From: Streptomyces sp. CBMA156
GTDB lineage: Bacteria; Actinomycetota; Actinomycetes; Streptomycetales; Streptomycetaceae
Assembly (NCBI RefSeq): GCF_014596515.1
Contig: NZ_MSJQ01000439.1
Span: forward strand, 1-50,436
DNA length: 50,436 bases
Direction: 5' to 3'
This document shows, one piece after another, positions 33,064-41,653 of this stretch. Under the pieces are notes generated by a model. It did not search any database, had not been told where the DNA came from, and worked only from the letters and a program-made list of their open reading frames with translations. The position numbers were made by a program, and so were the translations under genes. Positions within the stretch are counted from its first letter, which is position 1, and each line of letters opens with the position of its first letter.

Positions 33064-34206
33064 ATGCAGCAGTACCAGGGCTGGGCCGACGACCACTTCG
33101 GCGCCGTCGCGGACGTCTTCGCCGCCAACTTCGCCGAGTTCCCCGAACTGGGCGCCGCCGTCACGGTGTTCGCGGGCGGCCGGAAAGTGGTCGAGCTGTG
33201 GGGCGGCACGGCCGACGAGCGCACCGGGCGGGCCTGGACGCAGGACACCGTGGTGCCGGTGTTCTCCTGTGCCAAGGGTCCGGTGAGCATCTGCGCGCAC
33301 CTGCTCGCCGAGCAGGGCCGGCTGGACCTGGACGCGCCGGTGGCCCGCTACTGGCCGGAGTTCTCCCGGAACGGCAAGCAGGCCGTGACCACCCGGATGA
33401 CCCTCGGCCACCGCGCCGGCCTCCCGGCCCTGGACGCGGTGCTCTCCTTCGAGGAGGTCGCCGCCTGGGATCCGGTGATCCGGGCGATCGAGGCGCAGCA
33501 GCCGCTCTGGGAGCCGGGCACCACCCACGAGTACCACGGCCATGTGTTCGGCTTCGCGGTCGGCGAGGTGATCCGCCGGATCACCGGCCTGACCCCGGGC
33601 GCGTTCCTGCGCAAGGAGATCGCCGAGCCGCTCGGCCTGCCGCTCTGGATCGGTCTGCCGGAGAGCGAACTGCCGCGCCTGGCCCGGCTGGTGGAGGCCG
33701 AGGGCCGCCGCCCGATGCCCGGGCCCGAGCACCTGCTCACCCGGATCGTCACCATGAACGGCGCCCTGGTCTTCCCCGGCCTGGACGTGCCGCACGGCTG
33801 GAACGACCCGGAGCTGCACGCGATCGAGCTGCCCGGCGCGGGCGCCGTCGCCTCGGCCACCGGCCTGGCGGGCCTGTACGCGGCGGCGGCCACCGGCCTG
33901 GGCGGCGCTCCCCGCCTGCTCTCCCACGACACCGTGACCGACGCGGTGCGCGAGGTCTCCTCCGGCGCCGGCTTCCTGGGCTTCGACCTGGGCGCCCGCT
34001 GGGGCTCCGGCCTGCTGCTCGACTCCCCCGCCTTCCGCCCGCTGCTCGGCGCGCGCAGCTTCGGCAACGACGGCGCCGGCGGCCAGTTCGCCTTCGGGGA
34101 CGACGAGTTCGGCGTCGGCTTCGGCTACGTGGCCAACCGGATGATCGGCCACGGCGACGCCCGGGCGAACCGGCTGATCGAGGCGGTGCGCGGGTGCCTG
34201 GGCTGA
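33064..34206 (+). CDS. Beta-lactamase-fold serine hydrolase (class C/esterase EstB type)
   Basis: 380 residues without a signal peptide. The S-x-x-K motif is FSCAKGPVS near residue 75, the YxN equivalent is YHGHVFGFAVGEVIRRI near ~160, and HRAGLPALD and FGNDGAGGQFAF supply the remaining family blocks (the last in place of KTG). This pattern fits cytoplasmic class VIII esterases and related beta-lactamase-like hydrolases rather than true beta-lactamases. The ATG at 33064 is weakly supported by upstream sequence; longer frames are antisense to the DUF3885 gene. The next gene starts inside its 3' end. Confidence 0.9.
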   Translation: MQQYQGWADDHFGAVADVFAANFAEFPELGAAVTVFAGGRKVVELWGGTADERTGRAWTQDTVVPVFSCAKGPVSICAHLLAEQGRLDLDAPVARYWPEFSRNGKQAVTTRMTLGHRAGLPALDAVLSFEEVAAWDPVIRAIEAQQPLWEPGTTHEYHGHVFGFAVGEVIRRITGLTPGAFLRKEIAEPLGLPLWIGLPESELPRLARLVEAEGRRPMPGPEHLLTRIVTMNGALVFPGLDVPHGWNDPELHAIELPGAGAVASATGLAGLYAAAATGLGGAPRLLSHDTVTDAVREVSSGAGFLGFDLGARWGSGLLLDSPAFRPLLGARSFGNDGAGGQFAFGDDEFGVGFGYVANRMIGHGDARANRLIEAVRGCLG

Positions 34207-34760
34207 CGGGCTTCCTCCCCCTCGTCACCGGCCTGGCCACCACGGGCGGCCTCGGCGAGCTGCGCTACGGCGCCTCGCTGCCCGAACTCGCCGCCCACTA
34301 CGGCGATCCGTGGGACGGCGGCGGCATCCACCGCGGCCACCGCTGGCCGCACGCCTTCGGCTGGGGCGACGTGCAGACGGTGTTCTGCCGCTGCCGCCGG
34401 CTCCACGCGCTCTCCCTGCCGGTCTGGCACGGCGAGCTCGACCTCCCGCAGCCGGGCGGCGGTTCGCTGACGCTCGACACCCGCGTCGCCGAGCCGGACC
34501 TGATGGCCGCGCTGGCCGCCACCGGCCACGGCTGGCGGACGGTGACGTACGAGAACCTCCCCGGCCAACGGAACCTGGAGTTCTCGCCCGCCGAGGAGGT
34601 CAGGGTCGAGCTGGTGCTCACCGACCGCGACGGCTACGACCAGCCGCCGCTCCCGGAGTGGGTGCTGCACAAGGCGGTGCTGTGGGGCTACGAGCACGTC
34701 GACTGCCCCGAGCCGGACGGCGGCGCGCCGGACGACGGCTGGGGCGCCTCCACGCGGTGA
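34194..34760 (+). CDS. Hypothetical protein coupled to the serine hydrolase
   Basis: 188 residues from GTG 34194, overlapping the hydrolase gene by 13 bases, so the two are co-translated. The protein is small and beta-rich: LRYGASLPELAAHYGDPWDG, HAFGWGDVQTVFCRCRRLHA, SLPVWHGELDLP. It resembles the SMI1/immunity-like layout often seen for Streptomyces hypothetical proteins, but I do not recognise it with confidence. There is no signal peptide or membrane helix. An Arg/Trp-rich C-terminus ends 19 bases from the convergent hydrolase gene. Confidence 0.75.
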   Translation: MPGLTGFLPLVTGLATTGGLGELRYGASLPELAAHYGDPWDGGGIHRGHRWPHAFGWGDVQTVFCRCRRLHALSLPVWHGELDLPQPGGGSLTLDTRVAEPDLMAALAATGHGWRTVTYENLPGQRNLEFSPAEEVRVELVLTDRDGYDQPPLPEWVLHKAVLWGYEHVDCPEPDGGAPDDGWGASTR

Positions 34761-34779
34761 CCCGTGGGCGTCACCCGCC

Positions 34780-35589
34780 TCAGCGCAGCGCGCGCGGCAG
34801 CACCACCCGCACCCACTCCTCCGGCTGCGACAGGTGCGGGGCGTGCCCGGCGCCCTCGTACAGGTGGCGTTCCGGCTTGGGCAGGGCGAGGTCGATCAGG
34901 TCCAGCACCTCGCCGAACATCGGCGCGCTGTCGTCGCTCTGGGTGAGCAGCGCGGGCTCGCCGAACCGGGAGAGCCCGGTGAGGTCGAGGTCGAGCGCGT
35001 CCGGGTCGCGCAGCTCGTCGAGGTAGGTGGGCGCGTTGCGGATGTAGCTGTGCCGCACCGGCGCGGGCAGCTGCTCCCAGGCGCCGGGGCCGAGGGCGAG
35101 GCTGTCCACGTACAGTTCGGCCGCCGCGGCGGACTCGGCCTGCTCCAGCAGCTCCCGGACGGCGGCGATCCGGTCGGCGAAGCCGGTGCCGATCGGCCGC
35201 AGGTCCGGGTCGGCGAGCAGGATGCCGGTGCCCGGCGGCTCGTGCACGGCGATCCCCCGCAGCAGGTCGGGCCTGGCGGCGGCGAGCCTGAGGGCGACCA
35301 GCGCGCCGTAGGAATCGCCGTAGACGAAGGCGGGGGCGAGGCCCAGCGCGTGGAGCAGCCCGGCCAGGTCGGCCGCGTCCTCGTGCACCGAACCCTGGGT
35401 GAGCGGGTCCTCGCTGCGGCTGTGCCCCCGGCGGTCGTAGGCGACCACGGTGGTGGACTCGGCCAGGCCGGGCAGCACCCGCGCCCAGGAGTCCCCGTCG
35501 CTCCAGGAGCCGTGCACCAGCACGACCCCGGGGCCCTCGCCGTGGGCCTCGTAGTGCAGCCCCACCCCGTTCACCCTGATCTCCGCCAT
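34780..35589 (-). CDS. Alpha/beta hydrolase
   Basis: 269 residues with the complete catalytic arrangement. VVLVHGSWSDGDSW is the oxyanion-hole loop, GDSYGALVALRLA the nucleophile elbow (Ser), an Asp lies in the SDDSAPMFGEVLDLI region, and GAGHAPHLSQPEEW carries the catalytic His near the C-terminus. YDRRGHSRSEDP is the usual loop after strand 4. It is cytoplasmic; haloperoxidase- or esterase-like activity is possible and the substrate unknown. I chose ATG 35589, where the conserved MAEIRVNGVGLHYE begins, rather than an upstream Met. Confidence 0.92.
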   Translation of the reverse strand: MAEIRVNGVGLHYEAHGEGPGVVLVHGSWSDGDSWARVLPGLAESTTVVAYDRRGHSRSEDPLTQGSVHEDAADLAGLLHALGLAPAFVYGDSYGALVALRLAAARPDLLRGIAVHEPPGTGILLADPDLRPIGTGFADRIAAVRELLEQAESAAAAELYVDSLALGPGAWEQLPAPVRHSYIRNAPTYLDELRDPDALDLDLTGLSRFGEPALLTQSDDSAPMFGEVLDLIDLALPKPERHLYEGAGHAPHLSQPEEWVRVVLPRALR

Positions 35590-35720
35590 CACGAGCCTCC
35601 CGGTGTCGGCGGTGCTCCTCCACCAGCCTGACACAACCGCCCGGAAGGCTCAGGCCCACGGCCCGGAGCGGACACCCCGGGAACGGGCGCCCGCTCGGCG
35701 ACCTCGGGCGCGGCCCCCGG

Positions 35721-37232
35721 TCAGCTCAGCCCCCGCACCGGCGGCTCGTCCCGCGTCCCGTCCTCGGCCACCACGGTGAAGCGTTCCGAGCCGGACAGCG
35801 AGAGGTCCACCGGGTAGAGCGAGGCGGTGCCGTTGACGTCCAGCACGGCGCTCCGCCGCCCGGTCGCCGCCTCCACCCTGGTCACCCGGCCCCTGGTCAT
35901 CGCCCACACCGAGGCGCCGTCCACCACCAGGCCGGTCACCTGGTCGTCGAGCTCCGCCGTCCAGCGCTTGCCGCCGTCCGCGAGCGAGTACGCCAGCAGC
36001 CGGCCGGTGGCGGTCCTGCCGGGGTGCCTGCCGCCGCTGATGCCGACGTCGCCGGGCTTCTCCCCCGGCACGATGAACAGGTCCCCGACGACCACCCCGC
36101 CGAACAGCGGCCTGGCGCTGAACTCGTCGAAGGCGTGCAGCCCGCCCAGCATCACGTCCAGGTCGTACTCGTCCCCGGCGACCGGTATCGCCGCCCGCTG
36201 CCGGCCGGACCGGTCGTAGCCGAGCACCGCGTGGGTGCCGCGCTCGGCCCCGTCGTCCACCCAGACGGCGAGCGGGTCGACCGACAGCACCGCGAGGTTG
36301 CGCAGCCCGCCCGCCACGGGCAGCGCGATCCGCTCCCGCTCCCGTCCGTCCGCCGGTGCCAGCGAGCGCAGCACGGGCGCCGCGTCGCCGCACCGCGCGA
36401 CCGTCACGGCGTCCCCGGCGCCGCCCGCGACCTGCAACGGCGTGCAGCCGGGGTCGGGCGTACTGCGCCAGACGTCCCGGCCGTCCGCGAGCCGTACGGC
36501 GCGCCAGCCGCTCCGCTCCTGGAGCAGGGCCTGCGGGCCTGCCACGGCGACCACGTCGGGCGTCGCGTCGTCCCCGTCCCTGGCGGGTGCGTCCACGGTG
36601 GCGGTCCAGCCCTCCCGGCCGTCGGCGAGGTCGAGCGCCGTCACGGCCGAGCACGGCCGGTCGTGCGGCGAGTGGCCGATCAGCCCGACGGCGCCGGCCC
36701 GGGCCTGGTCCCCTGGACCGGTCCCGCGGCTCATCGCGCACACCGAGTCCTCCCCGGGCGGGGTCCAGCTCCAGGCGACGGCCCCGGTGGCACCGCGGTA
36801 CGCCACCACCAGGTCCGGGCGGACCCGCACCACCAGGTCCCCGCTGGCCCAACTGCCCACCGCGCGGATCGTGGACGGCCGGTCCGGCGGCACCTTCCAG
36901 GAGTCGTTGAGGCCGTCCCCGGCGAAGGCGACGAAGATCCCGAGCCCGAGCAGAGCGCCGACGGCGGCCGAGGGGAACCCGGCCCTGGGGTGGATCAGCG
37001 CCCAGACGAAGCCCGCGCTGCAGGGCATCAGCCCGAGGATGCTGATGATCCCCATGTAGGCCAGGCTGTCGCCGCCGAACCCGTTCGCCGGGCCGAACAG
37101 CACCGCCAGCCCCATGCTCGCGAACATCGCCCCGAGCACGCCGCCGGAGACCACCAGCCAGGTCTCCCTGCCCCAGGCGACGCCGGCGCCCCACCTCGCC
37201 CTGACGACCCTGTCCGCGGGCCAAACGGCCAT
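35721..37232 (-). CDS. Membrane-anchored PQQ-like beta-propeller protein
   Basis: 503 residues. Three membrane segments occupy ~25-110 (WLVVSGGVLGAMFASMGLAV, SLAYMGIISILGLMPCSAGF, AVGALLGLGIFVAFAG). From ~120 onward, repeated PQQ-like blades alternate WxxxT/W-type strands (DLVVAYRGATGAVAWSWTPP, TALDLADGREGWTATVDAP, GRLLAYSLADGGKRWTAELD). No PQQ-ligand residues can be assigned, so it may act as a scaffold or sensor like other actinobacterial PQQ-like proteins. There is no clear catalytic partner; the hydrolase downstream is 131 bases away. Confidence 0.88.
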   Translation of the reverse strand: MAVWPADRVVRARWGAGVAWGRETWLVVSGGVLGAMFASMGLAVLFGPANGFGGDSLAYMGIISILGLMPCSAGFVWALIHPRAGFPSAAVGALLGLGIFVAFAGDGLNDSWKVPPDRPSTIRAVGSWASGDLVVRVRPDLVVAYRGATGAVAWSWTPPGEDSVCAMSRGTGPGDQARAGAVGLIGHSPHDRPCSAVTALDLADGREGWTATVDAPARDGDDATPDVVAVAGPQALLQERSGWRAVRLADGRDVWRSTPDPGCTPLQVAGGAGDAVTVARCGDAAPVLRSLAPADGRERERIALPVAGGLRNLAVLSVDPLAVWVDDGAERGTHAVLGYDRSGRQRAAIPVAGDEYDLDVMLGGLHAFDEFSARPLFGGVVVGDLFIVPGEKPGDVGISGGRHPGRTATGRLLAYSLADGGKRWTAELDDQVTGLVVDGASVWAMTRGRVTRVEAATGRRSAVLDVNGTASLYPVDLSLSGSERFTVVAEDGTRDEPPVRGLS

Positions 37233-37461
37233 GCCGGTCTCTCCCCTGCGACGCGCCGCCCACCGCGCGGGGCGACGATCACCGGATCGTCGCAGAGCCG
37301 GTCATGATCCGGAACAAAGAGCAGGGAAAACCCCGGCCATGCCCCGTACATACCAGGCCGCGGACGGCGGGATCGCCGGAAGTCCCGGCCCGGCGCCTTC
37401 ACCCGTCGGGCCCGGCGCCGTCACCCGTCCGCGCTACCCCGTCAGCCGGCTGCCCCGCCTT

Positions 37462-37496
37462 GTCACCCGTCACCCGTCACCCGTCACCCGTCACCC
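37462..37496. repeat. Tandem heptamer repeat GTCACCC x5
   Basis: Five head-to-tail copies of GTCACCC precede the methyltransferase gene. Just upstream, CCCGGCGCC[TG]TCACCCGTC occurs twice (37388-37432). The whole 314-base gap (37233-37546) between the divergent propeller and methyltransferase genes contains these repeats and no gene. TAGCGT at 37533, 8 bases before the ATG, may be a -10 box of a leaderless transcript. Confidence 0.85.
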
Positions 37497-37546
37497 GTCC
37501 GGAAACCGATTGCCCGCCCTCCGGTCACTGGCTAGCGTGGCCCGAC

Positions 37547-38323
37547 ATGACCGCGACTCCCGACACCCCCGACTGGCTCACCGCCAACCGCGCGAACTGG
37601 GACGAGCGCGTCCCCGTCCACACCGCCGGAGCCTTCTACGACCTGCCCGGCTTCGTGGCGGGCCGCGACACCCTCCAGGGCTACGAGCCCGCCGAGGTCG
37701 GCGACGTCACCGGCCGCACGCTGCTCCACCTCCAGTGCCACATCGGGCTCGACACCCTCTCCTGGGCCCGCCGCGGCGCCGTCGTCACCGGGCTCGACTT
37801 CTCCGCCCCGGCCGTCGCGGCGGCCGCCGACCTCGCCGCCCGGATCGGCGCCGCCGACGCCCGGTTCGTCACCTCCGACGTCCACGACGCCGCCGAGGCG
37901 CTCGACGGCCGGACGTACGACATCGTCTACACCGGCTTCGGCGCCCTCTGCTGGCTCCCCGACCTCACCCGCTGGGCCCGTACGGTCGCCTCGCTCCTCA
38001 CCCCCGGCGGCTTCCTCTACCTCGCCGAGCACCACCCGGTGGCCGACGTGCTCGCCGACGACGGGCGCACCTTCGAGGAGGACTACTTCGAGCGCACGCC
38101 GATCGTCGTCGACTTCCCCGGCACCTACGCCGACCCGGACGCCCGGCTCGACTCCACCGTCACCGTCCAGTGGCAGCACGGCCTCGGGGAGGTCGTCACC
38201 GCCCTGGCCGACGCCGGACTCCGCCTGGACTTCCTCCACGAGCACGACCACGCCCACTACCGCGTGCCGGCCGGCTCCCCCGCCCCGCAGTCCTACTCCC
38301 TCCGGGCCACCCGGCCCCGGTGA
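37547..38323 (+). CDS. Class I SAM-dependent methyltransferase
   Basis: 258 residues. NRANWDERVPVHTAGAFYDL is the usual N-terminal block of this Streptomyces group. Motif I is LLHLQCHIGLDTLSWARRGA (a variant of the GxGxG loop), followed by VTGLDFSAPAVAAAADLAAR (acidic end of strand 2), FVTSDVHDAAEAL and IVYTGFGALCWLPDLTRWA. The C-terminus has HEHDHAHYRVP, common in this subgroup. The acceptor is unknown. No ribosome-binding site precedes the ATG, which suggests leaderless translation. Confidence 0.92.
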   Translation: MTATPDTPDWLTANRANWDERVPVHTAGAFYDLPGFVAGRDTLQGYEPAEVGDVTGRTLLHLQCHIGLDTLSWARRGAVVTGLDFSAPAVAAAADLAARIGAADARFVTSDVHDAAEALDGRTYDIVYTGFGALCWLPDLTRWARTVASLLTPGGFLYLAEHHPVADVLADDGRTFEEDYFERTPIVVDFPGTYADPDARLDSTVTVQWQHGLGEVVTALADAGLRLDFLHEHDHAHYRVPAGSPAPQSYSLRATRPR

Positions 38324-38358
38324 CGCCCAGGGGCACATATTGGCCCCTTGACGCCTCG

Positions 38359-38374
38359 TGTGAGGCAGGTCACC
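38359..38374. promoter_or_regulatory. CRP-like box upstream of the ECF sigma gene
   Basis: TGTGAGGCAGGTCACC matches TGTGA-N6-TCACA in 9 of 10 fixed positions and fits GTG-N6-GNCAC. It ends 33 bases before GTG 38408, the start I prefer for the sigma gene. Confidence 0.5.
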
Positions 38375-38407
38375 GGAACCGGGCGGCCGCGGCGGACAAG
38401 GCACTTC

Positions 38408-39046
38408 GTGGACTACACATTGCACGCCCGGATACGCGCGGGGGACCCCGAGGCGTTCAGGGAACTCTTCCGCGACCATGCCCCCCTGGTCCATCGGCAC
38501 GCCGTCCGCGTGAGCGGTGACCGGGACCTCGCCGAGGACGTCGTCTCACTGACCTTCCTGGAGGCCTGGCGGCTGCGCGGCCGACTCCTCGACCACGAGG
38601 CCGGCCCGCGCCCGTGGCTCATGGGCATCGCCGTCAACGTGCTGCGCAACACCCGCCGTGCCGCACGCCGCCACCACGCGGCCCTCGGACGCCTGCCCGC
38701 CCGCGACACCGTCCCGGACTTCGCCGACGAACTCGTCGGGCGGATGGCCGACGCCGACCAGCTCGCCGCCGCCCAGCGGGCGCTGAAGCAACTGCGCCGC
38801 TCCGAGCGCGAGGTGTTCACCCTGTGCGTCTGGTCCGGACTGGGGTACGCCGAGGCCGCCGCCGCGCTCGGGATCCCGGTCGGCACCGTGCGTTCGCGCC
38901 TCTCACGCGCCCGCACCCGACTGCGCAAACTCGCCGGACAGGAACTGAAGAAGAACCGGGAACCGCTTCCGCGTCCCGGACAAGTACAGGGCGGCCGCAC
39001 CTGCGCGGCCCGGTCGTACGAGTCGCACGAGGAGACGTACGGATGA
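38408..39046 (+). CDS. ECF-type RNA polymerase sigma factor
   Basis: 212 residues from GTG 38408. Region 2 covers ~1-80 (ARIRAGDPEAFRELFRDHAP, DLAEDVVSLTFLEAWRLRGR) and region 4 ~125-180 (LRRSEREVFTLCVWSGLGYA, EAAAALGIPVGTVRSRLSRA). An upstream TTG at 38348 is in frame, but would put the CRP-like box inside the coding sequence, and the added residues do not look conserved. The gene is coupled to the next one (ATGA overlap), a CU044_5270 protein that is the usual partner of this ECF group. No zinc-binding anti-sigma motif is present in the partner. The target promoters are unknown. Confidence 0.92.
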   Translation: MDYTLHARIRAGDPEAFRELFRDHAPLVHRHAVRVSGDRDLAEDVVSLTFLEAWRLRGRLLDHEAGPRPWLMGIAVNVLRNTRRAARRHHAALGRLPARDTVPDFADELVGRMADADQLAAAQRALKQLRRSEREVFTLCVWSGLGYAEAAAALGIPVGTVRSRLSRARTRLRKLAGQELKKNREPLPRPGQVQGGRTCAARSYESHEETYG

Positions 39047-40149
39047 CCCGCAAGTTCTGGAAGCGGACCGAGCCCCTGGACCCCACGGAGCCGGAGTCCA
39101 CGGAGCCGGACCACGCGGACCTCGCCCGGCTGCTGCCGGCCCCGTCGATCCCCCCGATGCCGCTCGACCGTCAGCTGCTGTTCGAGGAGCACCTGTTGAA
39201 CGAGATCCGCACTCCCGCACCCCCGACCGCGAAGCGGCCGGCTCGGCGCGCCCTGCTGATCGCCCTCCCGGTCACCGCCGCCGCGCTCACCGCCGTCGTC
39301 GCCGTCAACGCGCTGACCGGCGGCGCACCGCGGACGGGGTCGGCTTCCGTGGAGGCGCCCGTCGTGCCGATCGAGGAGGGCAGCGCCCTCCAGCTCGTCT
39401 CGACCGTCCAGCAGATCGCCGCCGCCGTGAGCAAGCAGCGGACTCCGGAGCCCAAGCCCGGCCAGTACATCTACGTCAGGAGCGAGGTCTCCTACCTGTC
39501 CTACTCGCACAACGCCGACAACGACGAGTCCAGGACGTGGGTGCAGCCGCTGCACCAGCGCGAGATCTGGAAGTCCCCCGACGCGCGCGGCGGCTGGGTC
39601 GACGAGCCCGGCCAGCTGCCCGAGGGCGGCCTCGGCCTCGGCAAGGACAACCCCCACTCCAAGCCGGTGAACGGCAAGGACATCCCCGGCGAGGCCCCCA
39701 CCCTGTCGTACGACTGGCTCAAGGCCCAGCCGACCGACCCGGAACCGCTGCTGAAGGCGATCTACGCGACCACCGGCGGCCCGCGTGACCGGGACCAGCA
39801 GGCGTTCGAGACGATCAAGGCGGTCGTCAACGAGCAGCTCGTACCGGCCCCGAACGCCGCCGCGCTCTACCGGGCCGCCGCGGACATCCCCGGGGTGGTC
39901 GTCGTCCAGAACTCCCAGGACGCCGCCGGCCGCACCGGCCTCGCCCTGGCCCGCCTGGACGAGAAGACCGGCGAACGCATCGAGCTCGTCTTCGACCGCA
40001 CGACCTTCGCCTACCTGGGCAGTCGCGGCGTCCAGGTCAAGCAGGTGAACAACGTCAAGCCCGGGACGGTCACCGAGCGCACCGCCGTCCTGGAGCGGAC
40101 CGTCGTCGACACCCTGAAGCAGCGGCCCGCTCCCGGCGGGGCCGCCTGA
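39043..40149 (+). CDS. CU044_5270-family protein, membrane partner of the ECF sigma factor
   Basis: 368 residues. The soluble N-terminus (~1-65, with DLARLLPAPSIPPMPLDRQL) is cytoplasmic. A single membrane helix follows at ~73-92 (ALLIALPVTAAALTAVVAV), and a large external domain (GQYIYVRSEVSYL, GWVDEPGQLPEGGLGLGKDN) with the late motif IPGVVVVQNSQDAAGRTGLA. This family is found directly after ECF sigma genes in actinobacteria and is a presumed anti-sigma or signal-sensing partner. The start overlaps the sigma stop by 4 bases. A strong terminator follows. Confidence 0.92.
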   Translation: MTRKFWKRTEPLDPTEPESTEPDHADLARLLPAPSIPPMPLDRQLLFEEHLLNEIRTPAPPTAKRPARRALLIALPVTAAALTAVVAVNALTGGAPRTGSASVEAPVVPIEEGSALQLVSTVQQIAAAVSKQRTPEPKPGQYIYVRSEVSYLSYSHNADNDESRTWVQPLHQREIWKSPDARGGWVDEPGQLPEGGLGLGKDNPHSKPVNGKDIPGEAPTLSYDWLKAQPTDPEPLLKAIYATTGGPRDRDQQAFETIKAVVNEQLVPAPNAAALYRAAADIPGVVVVQNSQDAAGRTGLALARLDEKTGERIELVFDRTTFAYLGSRGVQVKQVNNVKPGTVTERTAVLERTVVDTLKQRPAPGGAA

Positions 40150-40160
40150 CCGGAGCTTCG

Positions 40161-40192
40161 GCCCGGGTCGGCAGGTGACTGCCGACCCGGGC
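40161..40192. terminator. Strong terminator, 14-bp stem, 4-base loop
   Basis: GCCCGGGTCGGCAG (40161-40174), loop GTGA, then the exact inverse at 40179-40192. It sits 12 bases after the CU044_5270 gene and 31 bases before the convergent carotenoid-oxygenase stop, so it may serve both. Confidence 0.85.
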
Positions 40193-40223
40193 GCGCCCGG
40201 ACGGCGCCCGGCCGGGAACCCCC

Positions 40224-41642
40224 TCAGCCGAGGCCCGGCTCGCCGCCCGGCACCCAGTTCCCGTGCAGGCCGAGCGGCACCCGCACCGGCAGGTGGATGC
40301 GGGCCACCGGCTCGCCGGTGAAGTCCTCGGCGGCGAGGATCACCAGGTCCGTCGCACCCCGGGCCGGGTCGAGGACGTACGCCATCAGATAGCCGTCGTC
40401 CTCCGCCGCCGGCGACTCGGCGGCGACGAACACCCCCTCGCCCACCGCCCCGTAGCGCCCGAACTCGTGGGCCTCGACGGTCCCCCGACGCAGGTCGTGC
40501 TTGAGCAGGGCGTTGCTGAAGCCCTCGTCCGGGCGGTCGTCCCCGGGGCCGGCCGGCGACGCGTAGAGCTCGACGGCGGCGGCGTAGCCGTAGCGGTACG
40601 GGCGGCCGGTGTGGCGCGCGTTGAGGCGCGGGAACTCCTGCACCCGGTCGTCCAGCCGCTCCTCCCGCACCGTCCCCGCCGCCAGGTCGACCGTCCAGCG
40701 GTCGAGCGTGGGCCGGCTCGCGCCGATGTCGCGCAGGTCCATCCCCGGCGGGTGCCGCACGACGTCGACCACCAGCGAATCCGCCGTCCGCTCGTACGCG
40801 TTGAGGGTGTGCCCGACCAGGTGCGGCGACAGCTCGAACCACCGCACCGCACCGCCCTCGCGCGGCATCACCCCGAGCCGGGCGGCGCGCCGCTCGTCCC
40901 AGGTGAAGGGCACGCCGGTGGCCAGGTGCGCCGCGCTGAACACCACCGGCGTGTCGTACAGCAGCACGAACCGCTCGGTGAGCGCGAAGTCGTGCATGTA
41001 CGGGTTCCCCGGCACCTCGATCAGCGTGCTGCGCCGGACGGTGCCGCCGGCGTCCATCACGATGTGCTGCACCTGCTCCGAGCCGTAGCGGAAGGCCAGC
41101 GAGTGCAGTTCCCCGGTGTGCGGGTCGAGGATCGAGTGGGCGTTGGCGCTGTACCCCTCCGGCGTGGCGCCCAGCTCGCACGGGCCCACCGTGTCCAGCT
41201 CGTAGGTGAGTTCGTACGGGCGGATGCCGCCCTCGATCAGGGCGTAGGTGCGCCCGGCGAGGCCGGCGACCTGCACGTTGGGCGAGATGTCCAGCCGCTC
41301 GTCGACGGGCGTGCCGCGCCGGGGCTCGCCGAGCCGGTCGGCGACCGTGCCGGAGCGCACCCAGCGGTTGCGGTACCACTCGGCGCGACCGTCCCGTAAC
41401 CGGACGCCGTGCACCATGCCCGCGCCGAGCGTCCACAGGTGCGCGGCCGGGTCCTCGATGCCCAGCGGATTGGGGCCGTTGCGCAGGTAGCGGCCGTCGA
41501 GGTGGGCCGGGATCCGGCCGGTGACGGGCAGGTCGTGGGCGGTGACCTCCTCGGCCACCGGGGCGAAGTTCCCGGACAGGTAGCGGTTGCGGCTGGTGAT
41601 GGTCCTGCTCGTGCTGTTCCTGCTCACGGTGCTCCCACTCAT
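40224..41642 (-). CDS. Carotenoid cleavage oxygenase (RPE65 family)
   Basis: 472 residues. The four iron-binding His lie in the expected places: ANAHSILDPHTG, PYMHDFALTERF, LVGHTLNAYE and LGLHGNWVPG at the C-terminus. GRYLRNGPNPLG and GMVHGVRLRDGRAEW are the N-terminal family blocks. The enzyme splits double bonds of carotenoids or stilbenoids with O2 and Fe(II). No carotenoid biosynthesis gene is in the window, so the substrate is uncertain. ATG 41642 follows GAGGAGAG. The TetR gene upstream ends 11 bases before it, so they form an operon. Confidence 0.95.
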   Translation of the reverse strand: MSGSTVSRNSTSRTITSRNRYLSGNFAPVAEEVTAHDLPVTGRIPAHLDGRYLRNGPNPLGIEDPAAHLWTLGAGMVHGVRLRDGRAEWYRNRWVRSGTVADRLGEPRRGTPVDERLDISPNVQVAGLAGRTYALIEGGIRPYELTYELDTVGPCELGATPEGYSANAHSILDPHTGELHSLAFRYGSEQVQHIVMDAGGTVRRSTLIEVPGNPYMHDFALTERFVLLYDTPVVFSAAHLATGVPFTWDERRAARLGVMPREGGAVRWFELSPHLVGHTLNAYERTADSLVVDVVRHPPGMDLRDIGASRPTLDRWTVDLAAGTVREERLDDRVQEFPRLNARHTGRPYRYGYAAAVELYASPAGPGDDRPDEGFSNALLKHDLRRGTVEAHEFGRYGAVGEGVFVAAESPAAEDDGYLMAYVLDPARGATDLVILAAEDFTGEPVARIHLPVRVPLGLHGNWVPGGEPGLG

Positions 41643-41653
41643 GGCGTCTCTCC

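Noticed and set aside
38413..41436. 1007-codon minus-strand frame opposite the sigma factor genes and in a second frame of the carotenoid oxygenase gene
   Set aside because: Shadow composition; the conserved genes on both strands explain this region.
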